Origin: Brevibacterium sp.
GTDB taxonomy: Bacteria > Actinomycetota > Actinomycetes > Actinomycetales > Brevibacteriaceae
Length of the DNA stretch: 63,394 nt
Reading direction: 5' to 3'
Assembly (NCBI GenBank): GCA_031179165.1
Contig: JAPSIC010000003.1
Span: 1 to 63,394, forward strand
Shown: in pieces, positions 37,578 to 52,287 of the stretch
How positions within the stretch are numbered: position 1 is the first letter of the stretch
Layout of the letters: each line of letters opens with the position of its first letter
The notes under the pieces: generated by a model
The model's database searches: none
Seen by the model: the letters and a program-made list of their open reading frames with translations, nothing else
Told to the model about the DNA's origin: nothing
Program-made: the position numbers and the translations under genes

Positions 37578-40471
37578 GCTCCGCACGCCTGGACCACGCC
37601 ACCGGTATCGACACCGGGCGCCCCATCACCTTCACGCTCGACGGCCAGACCGTGTCCGGCTTCGGCGGTGACACGATCGCCAGCGCCGCGATCGCCGCCG
37701 GCCGCCTCGAATGCGGCAACTCGACCTACCTCTCACGCGCACGCGGCATCCTCGGCGCCGGCATCGAGGAGCCCAACGCGCTCGTGCGCGTGCACGGCTG
37801 GACCCCCGGTGACTCGAGCGAATCGATGCTGCCGGCGACCCGCGTGGAGATCGTCGACGGACTCGAGGCCGAGTACCTCTCCGGCCTCGGAGTGCTCGAC
37901 CCCGCCGGCGACGACCTCGTCTACGAGCACAAGCACGTCCACACCGACGTCCTCATCGTCGGCGCCGGACCCGCCGGACTCGCCGCCGCCCGGGAAGCCG
38001 CCAAGGGCGGGGCCCGCGTCCTGCTCATGGACGACGGCCCGCTGCCCGGAGGCTCCCTGCTCTCGGCCCGGGACGAGCAGATCGACGAGGTGCCCGCCGC
38101 CGAGTGGATCACCGCCGCCCTCGACCAGGCGCAGTCCTCCGACGAGTTCACCTACCTGCCCCGCACCACGGTCTTCGGCTCCTACGACGCGAACTACTTC
38201 GTCGCCCTCGAGGACCGGACCGCGCTGCTCGCCGCCGACCCCGCCGCGACCCCGGTCCGGCAGCGGGTATGGCACGTCCGCGCCCAGCAGGTGGTGCTCG
38301 CCACCGGCGCCCACGAACGCCCGATCGTGTTCGCGAACAACGACCGCCCGGGCATCATGCTCGCCTCGGCCGTGCGGACCTACCTCAACCGCTACGGCGT
38401 CGTCGCCGGATCGCGCATCGTCGTGGCGACGACGAACGACTCGGCCTACGAGCTCGTCGCCGACCTGAATGCGCTCGGCGTCGACGTCCCCGTCGTCGTC
38501 GACTCGCGCCCGGAGGCGTCCGAGTTCGCACAGTCGGTCATCGACTCCACCGGGGTGCGGGTGCTCTTCGGCTCCGCCGTGCTCGACACCTCGGCGACCG
38601 AGGACTCGGGCCGCATCAGCCAGGTCACGCTCGCGGGCCTCGACGCCGACGGCGTCGCCACCGGCGCGACCGAGACGGTCGAGACCGACCTGCTCGCCGT
38701 GGCCGGCGGGTTCTCCCCGGTCATCCACCTCCACGGCCAGCGCCGCGGGAAGACCACCTGGCGTGAGGACATCGCCGGATTCGTCCCCGAGGCTCCCGTC
38801 CGCGGGCAGCACACGGCGGGCGCGATCAACGGCGACTTCGGTCTCGCCGACGCCCTCGAGCAGGGCGCGATGGCCGGCCGCGAAGCCGCCACCTCGGCGG
38901 GCTTCCCCGGCGGCCTCGAGATCCCGCAGGCCGAGCGCCGCACCCAGGGGCCGGTCCGTCCTCTGTGGCTGGTCACCTCGGCGTCCGATGGTGACGACGT
39001 CGCCGCGACCCAGTTCGTCGACCTCCAGCGCGACCAGACCGTCGCCGACGTCCTGCGGGCGATGGGCGCGGGCATGCGCTCGGTCGAGCACATCAAGCGC
39101 TACACCTCGATCTCGACCGCCAACGACCAGGGCAAGACGAGCGCGGTCAACGCGATCGGCGTCATCGCCCAGGTGCTCGGCACCGACGACATCCCGAGCG
39201 TCGGCCACACCACCTTCCGCGCCCCCTACGCGCCGGTGAACTTCGCCGCACTCGCCGGGCGCCGCAAGGGCAAGCTCTTCGACGCCGCCCGCGTCACCTC
39301 GATCCACCCCTGGCACGTCGCCCACGGGGCGGAGTTCGAGGACGTCGGACAGTGGAAGCGACCCTGGTACTACCCGCAGCCGGGCGAGGACATGGACGCC
39401 GCGGTGCTGCGCGAATGCCGCGCCGTGCGCGAATCCGTCGGCTTCCAGGACGCCTCGACGCTGGGCAAGATCGAGATCCGCGGCGCGGACTCGCCCGAGT
39501 TCCTCAACCGCATCTACACCAACGGGTTCAAGAAGCTCGGAGTCGGCAAGGGCCGCTACGGCTTCATGTGCACCCCCGACGGGATGGTCTACGACGACGG
39601 CGTGACCCTGCGCCTGGCCGAGGACCGGTACTTCATGACCACGACCACCGGCGGGGCCGCGAAGGTCCTCGAATGGCTCGAGGAATGGCACCAGACCGAA
39701 TGGCCCGAACTCGACGTCGTGTTCACCTCGGTGACGGAGCAGATCTCGACCGTGGCCGTCGTGGGGCCGAAGTCCCGCGAGGTCATCGCCGAGGTGGCCC
39801 CCGACCTTGACGTGTCCCAGGAGGCCTTCAAGTTCATGGAGTTCCGGGAGACGACGCTGCCCGGCGACATCCCCGCCCGGATCTGCCGCATCTCCTTCTC
39901 CGGTGAGCTCGCCTTCGAGATCAACGTCGAGACCTTCTACGGTCTGCACGTGTGGGAGGCCGTCGCCGCGGCCGGGGCGAAGTTCGACATCACCCCCTAC
40001 GGCACGGAGACCATGCACGTGCTGCGCGCCGAGAAGGGCTTCATCATCGTCGGTCAGGACACCGACGGCACCGTCACCCCGCAGGATGCGGGCATGGACT
40101 GGATCGTGTCGAAGGTCAAGGACTTCATCGGCAAGCGCTCCTACACCCGCGTCGACACGGCCCGGGAGGACCGCAAGCACCTCGTCGGCGTCCTGCCGGT
40201 CGACGGATCCACCCGCCTCGTCGAGGGTGCGCAGCTCGTCGCCTCCGACATCGAGGTCAACACCGAGGCGGGCCCGGTCCCGATGGTCGGACACGTCACC
40301 TCCTCCTACGACTCAGCGGTCCTGGGCCGTCCGTTCGGTCTCGCGCTCGTCGAGAACGGCCGCAACCGGATCGGCGAGATCGTCCGTACCCCGGTCGACG
40401 GCGGCTTCGTCGACGTCGAGATCACCTCACCCGTCTTCTACGATCCTGAAGGGAACCGCCGCGATGGCTGA
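37574..40471 (+). CDS. soxA: Sarcosine oxidase subunit alpha
   Basis: [50 protein letters not shown]-terminal GcvT-like domain. Confidence 0.97.
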   Translation: MSSARLDHATGIDTGRPITFTLDGQTVSGFGGDTIASAAIAAGRLECGNSTYLSRARGILGAGIEEPNALVRVHGWTPGDSSESMLPATRVEIVDGLEAEYLSGLGVLDPAGDDLVYEHKHVHTDVLIVGAGPAGLAAAREAAKGGARVLLMDDGPLPGGSLLSARDEQIDEVPAAEWITAALDQAQSSDEFTYLPRTTVFGSYDANYFVALEDRTALLAADPAATPVRQRVWHVRAQQVVLATGAHERPIVFANNDRPGIMLASAVRTYLNRYGVVAGSRIVVATTNDSAYELVADLNALGVDVPVVVDSRPEASEFAQSVIDSTGVRVLFGSAVLDTSATEDSGRISQVTLAGLDADGVATGATETVETDLLAVAGGFSPVIHLHGQRRGKTTWREDIAGFVPEAPVRGQHTAGAINGDFGLADALEQGAMAGREAATSAGFPGGLEIPQAERRTQGPVRPLWLVTSASDGDDVAATQFVDLQRDQTVADVLRAMGAGMRSVEHIKRYTSISTANDQGKTSAVNAIGVIAQVLGTDDIPSVGHTTFRAPYAPVNFAALAGRRKGKLFDAARVTSIHPWHVAHGAEFEDVGQWKRPWYYPQPGEDMDAAVLRECRAVRESVGFQDASTLGKIEIRGADSPEFLNRIYTNGFKKLGVGKGRYGFMCTPDGMVYDDGVTLRLAEDRYFMTTTTGGAAKVLEWLEEWHQTEWPELDVVFTSVTEQISTVAVVGPKSREVIAEVAPDLDVSQEAFKFMEFRETTLPGDIPARICRISFSGELAFEINVETFYGLHVWEAVAAAGAKFDITPYGTETMHVLRAEKGFIIVGQDTDGTVTPQDAGMDWIVSKVKDFIGKRSYTRVDTAREDRKHLVGVLPVDGSTRLVEGAQLVASDIEVNTEAGPVPMVGHVTSSYDSAVLGRPFGLALVENGRNRIGEIVRTPVDGGFVDVEITSPVFYDPEGNRRDG

Positions 40472-41111
40472 CACCATGACCACCCCAGAGGTGGATGCAC
40501 TCGACGCACTGCGCGTCTCCCCGGCCGCGCACCTGGCCGAGCAGATGGAAGCGGTGAGCCGGAGCTCCGTGAGCGGAGCCGACGGTCAGGCGGTGAGCCT
40601 GCACGAGATCCCGTTCGCCGTCCAGCTCGGACTCCGGGCCGTCCCGGGCTCCGCCTCGGCCGAGGCGCTCGAGTCCAGCCTCGGCGTGAGCCTGCCGACC
40701 GGCGTCGGTGAGGTCACCGGCGATCCTGACGGTCTCCACGTGATCTGGATGAGCCCCGACGAGTTCCTCGCCGTCGACGTCTCCCGCAGGCAGCAGCCGG
40801 GGGAGACGCTCGACGCCGAGGCGGCACTCGAGGGACTGCCCGGACAGGTGGTCGACCTGTCGGCCAACCGGACCATCCTCGTGCTCGAGGGCACCGAGGC
40901 CAGGGCAGTGCTCGAGAAGACCTGCCGCGCGGACCTCCACCCGCGGGCATTCGCGGTCGGCTCGGCGATCCTCACCCAGGTGGGTCAGGTTCCCGTGATC
41001 CTTCACCGCACCGCAGACAACTCCTACCGCCTCTTCCCCCGGGCCAGCTTCGCCGAGCACCTCGTGCGATGGCTGCTCGACGGAATGCACGAATTCACGA
41101 AGGACGCATGA
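40464..41111 (+). CDS. soxG: Sarcosine oxidase subunit gamma
   Basis: Position after sox[30 protein letters not shown]. Confidence 0.9.
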   Translation: MADTMTTPEVDALDALRVSPAAHLAEQMEAVSRSSVSGADGQAVSLHEIPFAVQLGLRAVPGSASAEALESSLGVSLPTGVGEVTGDPDGLHVIWMSPDEFLAVDVSRRQQPGETLDAEAALEGLPGQVVDLSANRTILVLEGTEARAVLEKTCRADLHPRAFAVGSAILTQVGQVPVILHRTADNSYRLFPRASFAEHLVRWLLDGMHEFTKDA

Positions 41112-41112
41112 C

Positions 41113-41964
41113 ATGAACGACTACATCCTCACCCTCGAATGCGACGACCGCCGCGGCATCGTCCACACGGTGACCGGGATCCTGCTCAAGCACGGCGCCG
41201 ACATCCGCGAGCTCAAGCAGTTCGACGACGCGATGAGCAAGAGGTACTTCCTGCGGATCGAATTCGACCTCGATGACAAGGGCGCCTCGGTCGACGCACT
41301 GCGGGCCGACCTCGAGGAGTTCTCCACCGACGCCAGCGCCAAGTGGAACGTCTGGCCGCGGACGGAGAAGCGACGGATCCTGGTCATGGTGTCGAAGTTC
41401 TCCCACTGCCTCAACGACCTCCTCTTCCGGTCCCGCAATGGGGAGCTGCCGGTGGAGATCGCGGCCGTCGTCTCCAACCACCCCGATCACCGGGAGCTCG
41501 TCGAATGGCACCACGTGCCGTTCTTCCGGATCCCGGTCACCCCGGAGACCAAGCCGGAGGCCGAAGCCAGGCTGCTCGAGCTCGTCGACCGGTTCGAGAT
41601 CGACCTCGTCGTCCTCGCCCGCTACATGCAGGTGCTCTCCGACGACCTGGCCCGGGAGCTGACCGGCAAGGCGATCAACATCCACCACTCGTTCCTGCCG
41701 TCGTTCAAGGGTGCCAAACCCTACCACCAGGCATACGAGCGGGGAGTCAAGACCGTCGGCGCCACCGCGCACTACGTCAACAGCGAACTCGACGAGGGGC
41801 CGATCATCGCCCAGCAGCTGGTCGAGGTCGATCACGCGTTCGCCCCCTCCGACCTCGTGGCCGCCGGCCGGGACGCCGAGTGCAAGGCACTGTCGAACGC
41901 GGTCCGCTGGCACTGCGAGGGTCGTGTCTTCCTCAACGGCAAGCGCACGGTGGTTCTGCGGTGA
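41113..41964 (+). CDS. purU: Formyltetrahydrofolate deformylase
   Basis: ILTLECDDRRGIVHTVTGILLKHGADIREL; NIHHSFLPSFKGAKPYHQAYERGVKTVGATAHYV. Confidence 0.97.
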   Translation: MNDYILTLECDDRRGIVHTVTGILLKHGADIRELKQFDDAMSKRYFLRIEFDLDDKGASVDALRADLEEFSTDASAKWNVWPRTEKRRILVMVSKFSHCLNDLLFRSRNGELPVEIAAVVSNHPDHRELVEWHHVPFFRIPVTPETKPEAEARLLELVDRFEIDLVVLARYMQVLSDDLARELTGKAINIHHSFLPSFKGAKPYHQAYERGVKTVGATAHYVNSELDEGPIIAQQLVEVDHAFAPSDLVAAGRDAECKALSNAVRWHCEGRVFLNGKRTVVLR

Positions 41965-43325
41965 AGCCGCGGTTCGACATGGGCGACGACTCCCTCCGGC
42001 AGCCGGCGCGCGAGGCCACCGTGCCTGCGCAGGTTCCCGTCGACGAGGCACCGCTGAACCGCCTCGTCGCTCTCGTCGCCATCGCCGCCTTCGGCGGGAT
42101 CTTCGTCGACGGCTACATCCTCGGCGTCATCGGCGGGGCCGTGGGCCCCGCCTCGGCGGAGCTCGGACTCAGTGCGCTCGGCCAGGGGCTGATCGCCTCG
42201 AGCGCACTGATCGGGATCTTCGTCAGCGGACTGTTCTTCGGCCGGGTCGCGGACAGGTTCGGCCGCAAGCCCGTCTTCTTCTGGAACCTCGTCGGGTTCT
42301 TCGTCCTGTCCCTGGCGCAGCTGTTCGTCTCCGGCACCTGGGACCTGGTCGCCCTGCGGCTGGGGCTGGGTCTGCTCATCGGCGTCGAGTACGCCGTCGG
42401 CACCGCGCTGCTGGCCGAGTTCACCCCGCGCCGGCACCGCAGCGTGCTGCTGGGCAGCATCGCGGCGTTCTGGTTCGTCGGGTTCATCTCCGCGTTCTTC
42501 GTCTCCCACGTGTGGCCCGAGGACGCGTGGAGGTCGCTGCTTGCCTCGAGCGCCGTCCCCGCGCTCATCGTCCTCATCATCCGGTTCGGGCTCCCCGAGT
42601 CGCCGAGGTGGCTGCAGAGCAAGGGCCGGACCGACGAGGCCCAGGCGATCATCACCTCCCGCTATGGCCCCGAGTACTCGCTGCCTCCACTGACGGAGGA
42701 GCCGAAGGCCTCCGGGCTGCGCGAGTTCTTCCGGGAGAACGACTGGCGCGTCATCGTCTACTCCGGTCTGTTCTGGTTCTGCCAGGTGGGCCCGCTGTTC
42801 GCGATCTTCACCTTCATCACGCCGGTGCTGGAGCAGCTGGGCCTGGCGGGCGGATTCGGTTCCGACCTGCTGATGAACGGGATCCAGCTCGCGGGAGCGG
42901 GACTGGGCCTGTGGCTGCTGTGGCTGCTGCCGCGACGGACGTTCGTGATCTGGACGTTCGCGATCATGGTGGTCCTGCTCGTCTACCTGGGCTTGGCCAC
43001 GAACCAGCCGGCGCTTCTGACCTTCGTCGTGTTCGGCGCCTTCGTCCTCATCATCACCGCGTCCAACAGCGTCCAGTACGTGTACCCGCCGGAGATGTAC
43101 GAGACCCGCTTCCGGTCCACCGGAGTCGGCTTCTCCGCCGCGGTCAGCCGCATCGGTGCGGCAGGTGCGACCTACCTGTTCCCGGTCACCCTCGAACAAC
43201 TGGGCGTGACGTCGACGCTGCTCATCGCCGCGGCCTTCCCCGCCGTGGGGCTCATCGCCTCACTGGTGTGGGCCCCCGAGACGAAGTTCACCGCCCTCGA
43301 CACGGAGAAGATCGTGGCGCACTGA
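41961..43325 (+). CDS. MFS transporter (GTG start, GTGA overlap with purU)
   Basis: GGIFVDGYILGVIGGAVGPASAELGLSALGQGLIASSALIGIFVSGLFFGRVADRFGRK. Confidence 0.9.
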   Translation: MKPRFDMGDDSLRQPAREATVPAQVPVDEAPLNRLVALVAIAAFGGIFVDGYILGVIGGAVGPASAELGLSALGQGLIASSALIGIFVSGLFFGRVADRFGRKPVFFWNLVGFFVLSLAQLFVSGTWDLVALRLGLGLLIGVEYAVGTALLAEFTPRRHRSVLLGSIAAFWFVGFISAFFVSHVWPEDAWRSLLASSAVPALIVLIIRFGLPESPRWLQSKGRTDEAQAIITSRYGPEYSLPPLTEEPKASGLREFFRENDWRVIVYSGLFWFCQVGPLFAIFTFITPVLEQLGLAGGFGSDLLMNGIQLAGAGLGLWLLWLLPRRTFVIWTFAIMVVLLVYLGLATNQPALLTFVVFGAFVLIITASNSVQYVYPPEMYETRFRSTGVGFSAAVSRIGAAGATYLFPVTLEQLGVTSTLLIAAAFPAVGLIASLVWAPETKFTALDTEKIVAH

Positions 43326-43416
43326 GGGCGGACGTCTTCTAGGGCGGTCACTGATGAGGGACACCCTGCCGGGGAGTGCACTGCAGAACTGAACGATCCT
43401 CGACGCAGCTCGGCAT

Positions 43417-43457
43417 AGAAGGTCGAGAGCACACGATATGTGTGTTCTCGACCTTCT
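43417..43457 (+). terminator. Strong hairpin, candidate terminator after the sox/purU/MFS operon
   Basis: AGAAGGTCGAGAGCACAC-GATAT-GTGTGTTCTCGACCTTCT, 18-bp stem with one mismatch. Confidence 0.7.
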
Positions 43458-43613
43458 GCTGTTGGTTGCTGTGCGATGGTGCACGGTGAACGATCCGGCT
43501 CGGCAGCGGTCGCGATTCACAAATTAGTTCGCGCGGCGCCGTTGCGAGTTCACTTTCGGGCCGCGATGAGTGGACGTTGCCTGGCCGCGCACGGCACCCG
43601 CCGCGGTGGGACC

Positions 43614-43661
43614 ACTAAGCCGCGCTGGCGCCAGTCACGAGTGGGGCCAGCGCGGCTAAGT
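43614..43661. repeat. Inverted repeat with neighbouring ~20-bp degenerate GC-rich repeats to about 43765
   Basis: ACTAAGCCGCGCTGGCGCC / GGGGCCAGCGCGGCTAAGT; further GTGG(G/T)(G)CCAGCGCGG copies at about 43692 and 43730. Confidence 0.65.
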
Positions 43662-43811
43662 GACGCTGTGGCGTGCCGGAGCCGGCGGGAAGTGGTGCCA
43701 GCGCGGTGAAGAGGGGCCGACGCAGCCAAGTGGGGCCAGCGCGGCCAAGCGGTGCCGGCGCGTGCCCCTCGAGATGGACTTAGCGAGGCACCCCACGGTG
43801 ACCGCGACCAG

Positions 43812-43853
43812 AAAGTGGAAATGCGCGCCATAAGTTCGCTGCATTTCCACTTT
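43812..43853. repeat. 13-bp perfect inverted repeat
   Basis: AAAGTGGAAATGC (43812-43824) / GCATTTCCACTTT (43841-43853). Confidence 0.8.
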
Positions 43854-43997
43854 TACGCCGCGAGGAGCGCACAGCAGAGGCGAAGAGGGCGCAGCAGAGG
43901 CACAGGACGCATTGAACTCAAGCGCACCACTTCGCCTCGAGACGCTTGCGTGCGGGGTGTGGCGCCGCGGCCACGTGATGCGACGCGTGTGGACGCA

Positions 43998-44036
43998 AAG
44001 ATGCCCGGGCAGACGGTGTGTCTGCCCGGGCATCTT
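43998..44036 (-). terminator. 17-bp perfect stem hairpin, candidate fdhA terminator
   Basis: AAGATGCCCGGGCAGAC-GGTGT-GTCTGCCCGGGCATCTT. Confidence 0.8.
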
Positions 44037-44101
44037 GTCTCGTCCGGCCCAGGAACCCCGGTCAGGAACCCGCCCCCTCAGGGAACGGACGAGCGAACCT
44101 C

Positions 44102-45316
44102 TCAGGCGTTGATGATGCCGTGGGGGTCGAGGACGAACTTCTTCGCGACTCCGGAGTCGAAGTCGGCGTAGCCCTTCGGCGCGTCCTCGAGCGAGATCGT
44201 GGTCGCGTTGACGTTCTTCGCGATCGAGACCTTGTCGTGGAGGATCGCCTGCATGAGTCCGCGGTTGTACTTCATCACCGGGCACTGGCCGGTGACGAAG
44301 GTGTGGGACTTCGCGAAGCCGAGGCCGAAGCGCATCGACAGGGAGCCCTGCTGGGCGGCTTCGTCGGCGGCACCGGGGTCGCCGGTGACGTAGAGTCCCG
44401 GGATGCCGAGGCTGCCGCCGGCGCGGGTGATGTCCATGAGCGAGTTGAGGACCGTGGCCGGTGCCTCGGTGGACGCGTCCTTGCCGTGCCCGCGAGCTTC
44501 GAATCCGACGGCGTCGATTCCGCAGTCGACCTCGGGCACGCCGAGGATCTGCTCGATCTGGTCCTTCGGATCGCCCTTGGAGACGTCGACGGTCTCGCAG
44601 CCGAAGCTGCGGGCCTGGGCCAGGCGGTCCTCGTTGAGGTCACCGACGATGACGACGGCCGCGCCGAGCAGATGCGCCGAGGTGGCGGCCGCGATCCCGA
44701 CGGGACCGGCACCGGCGACGTAGACGGTGGAGCCGACGCCGACGCCCGCTCCGACGGCCCCGTGGAAGCCGGTGGGGAAGATGTCGGAGAGCATGGTCAG
44801 GTCGAGGATCTTCTCCATCGCCTGGTCCTTGTCCGGGAACTTGAGGACGTTCCAGTCGGCGTAGGGCACGAGCACGTACTCGGCCTGTCCGCCGACCCAG
44901 CCGCCCATGTCGACGTAGCCGTAGGCCGAGCCGGGACGATCAGGGTTGACGTTGAGGCAGATGCCGGTCTGCCCGGCCTTGCAGTTGCGGCAGCGGCCGC
45001 AGGAGATGTTGAACGGGACGGAGACGAGGTCGCCGACCTTGACGAACTCGACGTCGCGACCGACCTCGACGACCTCACCAGTGATCTCGTGGCCGAGGAC
45101 CAGGCCCTCGGGAGCGGTGGTGCGTCCGCGGACCATGTGCTGGTCAGAGCCGCAGATGTTCGTCGCGACGGTCTTGAGGATGACGCCGTGATCGACGCGC
45201 CGCCCCACGTTGGCCGGATTGACTCCGGGACCGTCCTTGAGGACGAAGTCGGGGTATTCGGTGTCGATGACCTCGACCTTGCCGGGGCCTGCGTAGCTGA
45301 TTGCCTTATTGCTCAC
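44102..45316 (-). CDS. fdhA: Glutathione-independent formaldehyde dehydrogenase
   Basis: ATNICGSDQHMVRGRTTAPEGLVLGHEITGEVVEVG; NISCGRCRNCKAGQTGICLNVNPDRPGSAYGYVDMGGWVGGQAEYVLVPYAD. Confidence 0.95.
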   Translation of the reverse strand: MSNKAISYAGPGKVEVIDTEYPDFVLKDGPGVNPANVGRRVDHGVILKTVATNICGSDQHMVRGRTTAPEGLVLGHEITGEVVEVGRDVEFVKVGDLVSVPFNISCGRCRNCKAGQTGICLNVNPDRPGSAYGYVDMGGWVGGQAEYVLVPYADWNVLKFPDKDQAMEKILDLTMLSDIFPTGFHGAVGAGVGVGSTVYVAGAGPVGIAAATSAHLLGAAVVIVGDLNEDRLAQARSFGCETVDVSKGDPKDQIEQILGVPEVDCGIDAVGFEARGHGKDASTEAPATVLNSLMDITRAGGSLGIPGLYVTGDPGAADEAAQQGSLSMRFGLGFAKSHTFVTGQCPVMKYNRGLMQAILHDKVSIAKNVNATTISLEDAPKGYADFDSGVAKKFVLDPHGIINA

Positions 45317-45408
45317 CGTTGAGTCTCCATGTCTTGAGCGGATTCGGAGTGGAGCGGGGCGGACATCGCCCGCACCTGCTGAGGGTTCCGACGAGGTGTT
45401 CGTCGTGA

Positions 45409-45425
45409 AATATCAGTCCGATATT
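45409..45425. promoter_or_regulatory. Inverted repeat upstream of fdhA
   Basis: AATATC-AGTCC-GATATT. Confidence 0.4.
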
Positions 45426-45666
45426 AGACCTGTCTGCAGTCTCGTCCCGGATGACGGCTCATGTCAACTCCCGCCGCCGAGGCGACCGCGGAGGTCCGCG
45501 CCGACCCGGCCGGAGAGCTCCCCGCCGAGGTGGCCAGCCGGCTCACGTTGAGACCCGCCGAGGCGATCGCGGACGTCCCCGCGGAGGTCCCCGCGGAGGC
45601 GACCGCTTGCCTGCCCGCCGACCCGGCCTCAGGCGTACCGCCCACCCGGCCGACCCGCCCGCCCCA

Positions 45667-46599
45667 TCACGTGTCGTCGTCGAGGCGGGTGGAGAGGATC
45701 TCCTGCGAGGTCTCCCGCAGGTGCTTGAGCGACTCGCGCAGCAGGGGCGACTTGAGGCTGCCCGTCCGCGCAGAGGCGACGATCTTGCGGCTCAGGCGCC
45801 CGGCCCCGGTCAGCCGCACCCGGCTGACGTCCTTCGCCCCTTCGAGGCTCGCCAGGCGCGGCAGCAGCCCGACCCCGACGCCCGCTCCCACGAGGGCGAT
45901 CGCGGTGTCCCACTCGACCGCCTCGTGGGCGATCCGCGGGGAGATGCCGGCCGCGGTGAAGGCGGCCGAGAACAGTGCGCGATAGGGCGAGCCGAGGCGG
46001 TCGGTGATCCACTTCTCCCCCGAGAGCTCGGACAGCGTCACGGAGTCCTGGCCGGCGACCGGGTGGTCGGAGGGGACCATGACGTCGAGGGGATCGTCGA
46101 GGAGGGTGATCTTCTCGAATCGCTGGTCCTCTTCGAGGTGGACGTCCCCATGACTGGAGACCACGACGGCGAGGTCGATGCGCTCGGCGAGGAGGAGTTC
46201 GAAGCAGCGGGTGGGGCTGGCCTCGACCACGTTGACCTCGAGCGCGGGATGGGTGCGGCGCAGGTACGCCGCCAGCGGCGCGAGCAGGTGGGTGGCGGCG
46301 GTGGAGAAACCGCCGATGCCGAGCTGCGCCGGCGCCTGGTCCCCGGCGACCAGCGCCGAGGCGCGGATCTCCTCCCACAGGGTGATGAGGTCGTCCGAGC
46401 GGCGCACGATGTGGCGGCCGGCGGCGGTCAGGCGCAGGCCCCGTCCGTCCTTGATCAGGAGGTCGATGCCGAGTGCTCTCTGGAGTTCGCGCAGCTGCCC
46501 GGAGACCGCAGACGGGGAGTATCCGGTCAGCTCCGCGGTGGCCGCGATCGTGCCGCAGAAGGCGAAGGTTCGGAGGGTCACGAGACGAGGATCGATCAT
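45667..46599 (-). CDS. LysR family transcriptional regulator, divergent from gbcA
   Basis: LRTFAFCGTIAATAELTGYSPSAVSGQLRELQRALGIDLLIKDGRGLRLTAAG. Confidence 0.93.
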   Translation of the reverse strand: MIDPRLVTLRTFAFCGTIAATAELTGYSPSAVSGQLRELQRALGIDLLIKDGRGLRLTAAGRHIVRRSDDLITLWEEIRASALVAGDQAPAQLGIGGFSTAATHLLAPLAAYLRRTHPALEVNVVEASPTRCFELLLAERIDLAVVVSSHGDVHLEEDQRFEKITLLDDPLDVMVPSDHPVAGQDSVTLSELSGEKWITDRLGSPYRALFSAAFTAAGISPRIAHEAVEWDTAIALVGAGVGVGLLPRLASLEGAKDVSRVRLTGAGRLSRKIVASARTGSLKSPLLRESLKHLRETSQEILSTRLDDDT

Positions 46600-46607
46600 G
46601 CATCAAT

Positions 46608-46648
46608 TCTGCACGATAATCCACAACAACTGCCGGTTATCACGCAGA
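46608..46648. promoter_or_regulatory. Imperfect dyad in the lysR/gbcA divergent intergenic region
   Basis: TCTGCACGATAATCC ... GGTTATCACGCAGA. Confidence 0.45.
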
Positions 46649-46772
46649 GTATTTTCGCGCTACGCTTGCACAGACGACTTGACGAACGTCACACCGCACA
46701 CCGGCCCCGAGCCGGTGTGTCCTGTTGTTCGGCACACCGCGCACAAGCGCAACACATCAAGGGAGATGGGAA

Positions 46773-48067
46773 TTGACAGCAATCAACCTGGCACCGACGA
46801 AGAAGGGCTACCCCCTGGGGATCACCGAGGAGAAACTGGCCGAGTTCCAAGTCCTTCTCGCCACCCGACGCGCCGGGTTCTCGCTCGAGGCCCCGTTCTA
46901 CACCGACGATCACCTGTTCAACCTCGACATGCAGGGGATCTTCGGCAAGCACTGGATCTACGCGGGCAGCGTCGCCGAGGTGCCCGAGCCCGGTGATTAC
47001 ATCACCGTCGACTTCGGACCGTACTCGCTCATCGTGCTCCGCAACGACGACGGCGGTGTCAACGTCCTCCACAACGTCTGCCGCCACCGCGGTGCCCGGG
47101 TCCTCACCGAGGACTCCGGGACGACCGGCAACCTCGTGTGCGGCTACCACTCCTGGACCTACTCTCCCGAGGGCCAGCTCATCCACGCCTCGGCGCCGGG
47201 GGAGATGGAGTTCGACAAGAAGTGCTACTCGCTGAAGACGGCGCACAGCCGCATCGACGCCGGACTGATCTTCGTCTGCCTCGCCGACGAACCCCCGACC
47301 GACTTCGATGACACGGCCAAGATCTTCGAGCCCTACCTGGCCCCGCATGAGCTGCAGAAGACGAAGATCGCCTACCAGCAGAACATCGTCGAAGAGGGCA
47401 ACTGGAAGCTCGTGATGGAGAACAATCGCGAGTGCTACCACTGCGACGGCCACCCCGAGCTCGCCTGCTCCCTGTTCCCGACCTGGGGCCTGACCGACGA
47501 GATCGTGCCCAAGCACCTCGAAGACGTCTGGGATCGCAACAAGGAGGCCCAGGAGTCTCTCGAGGCGCGCTGCCGCCGCTACGGCCTGCCCTACGAGGTC
47601 GTCGAGGAGCTCGACACCCGAGTCGCAGGCATCCGCATCTCCCGCGAGTCCCTCGACGGGGACGGCGAGTCCTTCTCACCCGATGGCCGCCGGCTGTCGA
47701 AGAAGCTCCTCGGCGACCTCCGGGACTTCCGCCTGGGCCGCTGCTCGATGCACCTGCAGCCCAACAGCTGGTTCCACTTCCTCGGTGACCACGTCGTCAC
47801 CTTCGGCGTGTTCCCGATCAACTCCCACCAGACCCTGGTCCGCACCACCTGGCTCGTCGCCGACGACGCCGTCGAAGGCGTCGACTACGACGTCGACAAG
47901 CTCACCCACACCTGGAAGCAGACGAACCTGCAGGACAAGGCGTTCGTCGAGCTCTGCCAGCAGGGTGCCGACAGCCCGTTCTACGAGCCGGGACCCTACA
48001 TGAAGAGCGAGTACCAGGTCGAGGCATTCATCAACTGGTACACGATGCGGATGCGGGAGCACTTGGC

Positions 48068-48071
<4 letters not shown>
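46773..48071 (+). CDS. gbcA: Rieske aromatic-ring-hydroxylating oxygenase, glycine betaine monooxygenase-like (TTG start)
   Basis: NVCRHRGARVLTEDSGTTGNLVCGYHSWTYSPEGQLIHA; NNRECYHCDGHPELACS; adjacent reductase and betaine-pathway genes. Confidence 0.85.
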
Positions 48072-52271
<4,200 letters not shown>

Positions 52272-52287
52272 TCCGGCCAGTGTCCGG

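Noticed and set aside
37733-40294. 853-aa minus-strand ORF
   Set aside because: Mirror ORF antisense to soxA, which has clear family motifs; high-GC codon bias leaves the antisense frame open.
43656-44285. 209-aa minus-strand ORF in the fdhA downstream region
   Set aside because: Runs antisense or out of frame through fdhA, a terminator and GC-rich repeats; no protein-like motif, though its FHFLVAVT string revealed the shared intergenic motif.
45461-45985. 174-aa Pro/Ala/Glu-rich plus-strand ORF (ORF 45461..45985)
   Set aside because: Low-complexity GC-rich repeats followed by the antisense of the LysR 3' end; no RBS or domain support. Treated as a noncoding repeat block.
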